Assembly: GCA_029460375.1 (NCBI GenBank)
Contig: JARPAQ010000067.1
Span: forward strand, 1-6,135
Source: Nitrososphaerota archaeon
GTDB taxonomy: Archaea > Thermoproteota > Nitrososphaeria > Nitrososphaerales > JACPRH01
Direction: 5' to 3'
Length of the DNA stretch: 6,135 nt
A program made the position numbers and the translations under genes. Shown here one piece after another: positions 5,810-6,135 of the stretch. A model generated the notes under the pieces. The model did not search any database. It worked only from the letters and a program-made list of their open reading frames with translations, and had not been told where the DNA came from. Positions within the stretch are counted from its first letter, which is position 1. Every line of letters begins with the position of its first letter.

Positions 5810-5873
5810 GCAACCATGTCAAGGCTTTGTGAGATATAACTCCAAAAGATTTCAATCCTTGCTTCTGATTTAT

Positions 5874-5897
5874 AATATTTATATCCCACATAGGGAT
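5874..5897 (+). promoter_or_regulatory. TATA element followed by a short inverted repeat (possible upstream promoter and operator)
   Basis: AATATTTATAT (5874-5884) contains the same TTTATATC octamer as the promoters at 2816 and 4015. It overlaps the inverted repeat ATCCC-acata-GGGAT (5883-5897). Transcription would start near 5907, giving a leader of nearly 60 nt for the gene at 5965. The repeat lies where a repressor could block TATA recognition, but five-base arms may be chance. Confidence 0.4.
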
Positions 5898-5929
5898 TCC
5901 AAAAATAATTACTAGACCGTATTCTTAGG

Positions 5930-5940
5930 AAAAGATATAT
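5930..5940 (+). promoter_or_regulatory. Proximal BRE/TATA promoter of the last gene (probably leaderless)
   Basis: AAAAGATATAT has its centre about 28 nt before the ATG at 5965, so the transcript should start at or near the start codon. The bases just before the ATG (AGCCCCCCT) hold no Shine-Dalgarno, which agrees with a leaderless message. Confidence 0.55.
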
Positions 5941-5964
5941 GCGTGAACATCGGATAGCCCCCCT

Positions 5965-6135
5965 ATGAACGGGCAAAAAAACTGGGCCACCTATCTACTG
6001 ATAGGAATTATCGCAATCAGTATGCCGTTGACAGTCTCCGCGCAGGAAGTTATGATCGAGATTGCGGGAAATAAAGCTGTTGTGTCGCTGCCTCCTATTT
6101 CGGAAGGTTCGCTAGTGTTAGTGCCTATAAGTACT
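5965..6135 (+). CDS. Secreted protein of unknown function, 3' end missing
   Basis: The first 57 residues of a gene running off the right edge. M-N-G-Q-K-N-W leads into a hydrophobic stretch (about 8-22) and T-V-S-A before Q27, a clear Sec signal peptide. The visible mature part (from Q27) is a plain beta-prone sequence ending in L-V-L-V-P-I-S-T, with no Cys or His and no recognisable family motif. It lies 155 nt after the permease with its own TATA box, so it may be transcribed separately. Another component of the copper system, such as a NosD-like or Ig-like extracellular protein, is possible by position only. Confidence 0.75.
   Translation, partial: MNGQKNWATYLLIGIIAISMPLTVSAQEVMIEIAGNKAVVSLPPISEGSLVLVPIST

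Noticed and set aside
5810..5964. Small RNA or tRNA in the spacer after the permease gene
   Set aside because: No cloverleaf or strong stem is visible; only AT-rich promoter-like sequence and weak complementary arms (CAAGG 5820-5824, CCTTG 5857-5861).

Overview
The window looks archaeal. Putative promoters carry AT-rich TATA boxes (the octamer TTTATATC occurs three times) preceded by A/G-rich BRE-like stretches. Two genes begin where a transcript would be expected to start, so they are probably leaderless. Four of the six gene starts inside the window are best read as TTG. Several copper electron-transfer proteins suggest an organism that respires with oxygen or nitrogen oxides. I cannot name the lineage; a thermoproteotal or thaumarchaeal-type archaeon is a guess.

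Left block (1-2088, plus strand): a tight operon entering from the left. It holds the C-terminal end of a CuA-type protein with a C-terminal membrane anchor, then a polytopic NapH/NosR-like iron-sulfur protein, then a second, complete small CuA protein with an N-terminal anchor. Spacings are 2 and 11 nt, and each internal TTG start has a clear Shine-Dalgarno sequence.

Middle block (2089-3895): a secreted type-1 (blue) copper protein on the minus strand, whose stop codon abuts the stop of the CuA gene with no gap. It is followed, across a 115-nt divergent promoter region, by a plus-strand secreted protein with propeller-like repeats and a C-terminal membrane anchor.

Right block (4050-6135, plus strand): an ABC-type ATPase and permease resembling the NosF/NosY pair, then after 155 nt the start of another secreted protein that runs off the right edge.

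The whole resembles part of a nitrous-oxide-reductase (nos)-type locus: a NosR-like membrane electron donor, CuA and blue copper carriers outside the membrane, and a NosFY-like transporter that in known nos systems supports copper-site maturation. No catalytic subunit (NosZ, nitrite reductase or haem-copper oxidase subunit I), NosD or NosL is visible here. The terminal enzyme is therefore unknown, and the assignment rests on family resemblance and gene neighbourhood. No RNA genes, mobile elements or CRISPR arrays were seen. No gene-free stretch exceeds about 155 bases.
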